This document shows, one piece after another, positions 5,862 to 7,100 of a stretch of DNA of 7,100 nt. The position numbers and the translations under genes were made by a program. The stretch comes from Bacteroidota bacterium (GTDB taxonomy: Bacteria; Bacteroidota; Bacteroidia; Chitinophagales; Chitinophagaceae), in the NCBI GenBank assembly GCA_021824855.1, contig JAKAJX010000122.1, forward strand, positions 1 to 7,100, read 5' to 3'. The notes beneath the pieces are model-generated. The model did no database searches. It was not told where the DNA came from and saw nothing but the letters and a program-made list of their open reading frames with translations. Numbering within the stretch: position 1 is the first letter of the stretch; each line of letters begins with the position of its first letter.

Positions 5862-7100
5862 ATGAGCGAGCAAGAAATTTTATTCGAATCTACACAACCG
5901 CAATACACGTTAACCGCAGAACAAGAGAAAAAAGAAATTGTGCGTCAATATCGTGCATTACTGCGAAGCCTTCGCCCTAAATTAAAAAGAGGCGATAAAG
6001 AATTGGTACGTCATGCGTTTGAAATGGCTGCCGAATCGCATAAAACCATGCGGCGTAAAAGTGGCGAACCGTATATTTTACATCCACTGGCTGTAGCACA
6101 AATTTGTATTGAAGAAATAGGACTGGGCGTACGCAGTACTATTTGTGCATTATTACACGATACCGTTGAAGATACCGATTTAACATTGGAAGATGTAGAA
6201 ACAGAATTTGGAACCGAAATTGCCAAAATTGTTGATGGACTTACCAAAATCTCGAATGTTATTGATACCAACTCTTCGCAACAAGCCGAAAATTTTAAAA
6301 AAATTCTTTTAACACTTACCGATGATCCAAGAGTTATTTTAATTAAACTGGCCGATCGTTTACACAACATGCGAACATTAGATAGCATGAAACGAGAAAA
6401 GCAACTTAAAATTTCTTCCGAAACCGTTTGGGTGTATGCACCATTGGCACATCGCATGGGCTTATACAATATTAAAACCGAAATGGAAGACCTTTCCATG
6501 AAATACATGGAACCCGAAGCCTATAAAGAAATTGCACAAAAGTTGGCCGAAACAAAAAGAGAAAGATCGAGGTATATTAATGAATTTATTAAACCTTTAA
6601 AAGATAAACTTACTGCCGGCGGTTTCGATTTTGAAATTTATGGTCGCCCAAAAAGCATTCATTCTATTTGGAACAAAATAAAAAAGAAATCTGTTTCTTT
6701 TGAAGAAGTGTACGATTTGTTTGCTATTAGAATTATTTTAAACTCGCCACAAGAAAAAGAAAAAGAAGATTGCTGGAAAGTGTATTCGCTAATAACCGAC
6801 GAATACAACCCTTCACCCGAAAGATTAAGAGATTGGTTAAGTAATCCGAAAAATAATGGTTACGAAGCCTTACACACCACAGTAATGGGTCCGCAAGGTA
6901 AATGGGTTGAAGTACAAATTAGAACCAAACGCATGAACGAAATTGCCGAACGTGGTTTGGCAGCTCATTATAAATATAAAGAAGGTGCCAACGATGAAGA
7001 CCGCTTCGATAAATGGTTTGGCCAAATACGGGAAGTACTTGCTACTGAAGATTCGGATACAGTAAACTTTTTGCAAGATTTTAAAACTTCTTTTCTTGCC
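5862..7100 (+). CDS. Bifunctional (p)ppGpp synthetase/hydrolase, RelA/SpoT family (partial, C-terminus beyond window)
   Basis: Makes and degrades the stringent-response alarmones ppGpp/pppGpp in the cytoplasm, usually as a ribosome-associated protein. The 413 visible residues cover both catalytic domains. The hydrolase HD domain spans about 45-200, with RKSGEPYILHP at 65-75, HDTVEDT at 99-105 and LADRLHNMRTL at 163-173, so its metal ligands H74, H99, D100 and D165 look intact. The synthetase domain spans about 250-375, with GRPKSIHSIWNKI at 261-273, YDLFAIRI at 284-291 (D285), NNGYEALHTTV at 331-341 and VEVQIRT at 349-355 (E350). Both active sites appear complete, indicating a Rel/SpoT bifunctional enzyme rather than synthetase-only RelA. 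TGS and ACT regions should follow outside the window. ATG 5862 gives a normal family N-terminus. It is divergent from the regulator, and no functional link to carotenoids is evident. Confidence 0.95.
   Translation, partial: MSEQEILFESTQPQYTLTAEQEKKEIVRQYRALLRSLRPKLKRGDKELVRHAFEMAAESHKTMRRKSGEPYILHPLAVAQICIEEIGLGVRSTICALLHDTVEDTDLTLEDVETEFGTEIAKIVDGLTKISNVIDTNSSQQAENFKKILLTLTDDPRVILIKLADRLHNMRTLDSMKREKQLKISSETVWVYAPLAHRMGLYNIKTEMEDLSMKYMEPEAYKEIAQKLAETKRERSRYINEFIKPLKDKLTAGGFDFEIYGRPKSIHSIWNKIKKKSVSFEEVYDLFAIRIILNSPQEKEKEDCWKVYSLITDEYNPSPERLRDWLSNPKNNGYEALHTTVMGPQGKWVEVQIRTKRMNEIAERGLAAHYKYKEGANDEDRFDKWFGQIREVLATEDSDTVNFLQDFKTSFLA

Noticed and set aside
6011..6508. 165-codon open frame on the minus strand
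   Set aside because: It lies antisense inside the clearly coding rel gene, is rich in Ser/Cys with no recognisable domain, and is a shadow of rel codon use.
1..7100. CRISPR arrays, insertion sequences, tRNA or rRNA genes
   Set aside because: No spaced direct repeats, transposase frames with terminal repeats, or RNA gene signatures were seen on either strand.
5690..7100. Functional link between rel and the carotenoid/light module
   Set aside because: The gene is divergent, has a standard housekeeping role, and no shared operator motif is present in the intergenic region; adjacency alone is not evidence.

Overview
The window looks like a chromosomal segment from an AT-rich member of the Bacteroidota, probably of the Chitinophagaceae/Sphingobacteriia type. 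The evidence is a Bacteroidota-style promoter (TTTG, 21 bp, TAnnTTTG), A-rich leaders in place of clear Shine-Dalgarno sites, and the type of carotenoid gene cluster. This placement is inferred from protein style and promoter grammar, not from a database search.

Layout. Positions 1-4644 (minus strand) hold one tightly packed operon, read right to left: an ECF sigma factor, crtI (phytoene desaturase), crtB (phytoene synthase), idi (type I isopentenyl-diphosphate isomerase), crtZ (carotene 3-hydroxylase) and crtY (lycopene beta-cyclase, cut by the left edge). Gaps between genes are 8-38 bp. Upstream of the sigma gene is a 166-bp control region (4645-4810). It holds a strong promoter match and two near-identical palindromes built from four copies of the half-site TTGTTTAAY. 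Upstream of that, on the same strand, is a MerR-type regulator with a cobalamin-binding module of the CarH/LitR photoreceptor kind (4811-5689). A 172-bp divergent intergenic region separates it from a plus-strand bifunctional (p)ppGpp synthetase/hydrolase gene (rel/spoT) that runs off the right edge.

How the genes fit together. Idi supplies DMAPP/IPP, CrtB makes phytoene, CrtI desaturates it to lycopene, CrtY cyclises to beta-carotene and CrtZ hydroxylates to zeaxanthin. No GGPP synthase, ketolase or glycosyltransferase is visible here. The regulator-operator-sigma-crt order resembles the LitR/LitS light-induced circuit of Streptomyces and the CarH systems of Myxococcus and Thermus. The inferred model is that the B12-bound regulator represses the sigma-crt promoter in the dark and light releases it. 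The most informative parts of the window are the paired palindromes flanking the -33 element, and a photoreceptor that keeps the capping and cobalt-ligand motifs but has Gln where Thermus CarH has its light-state second histidine.
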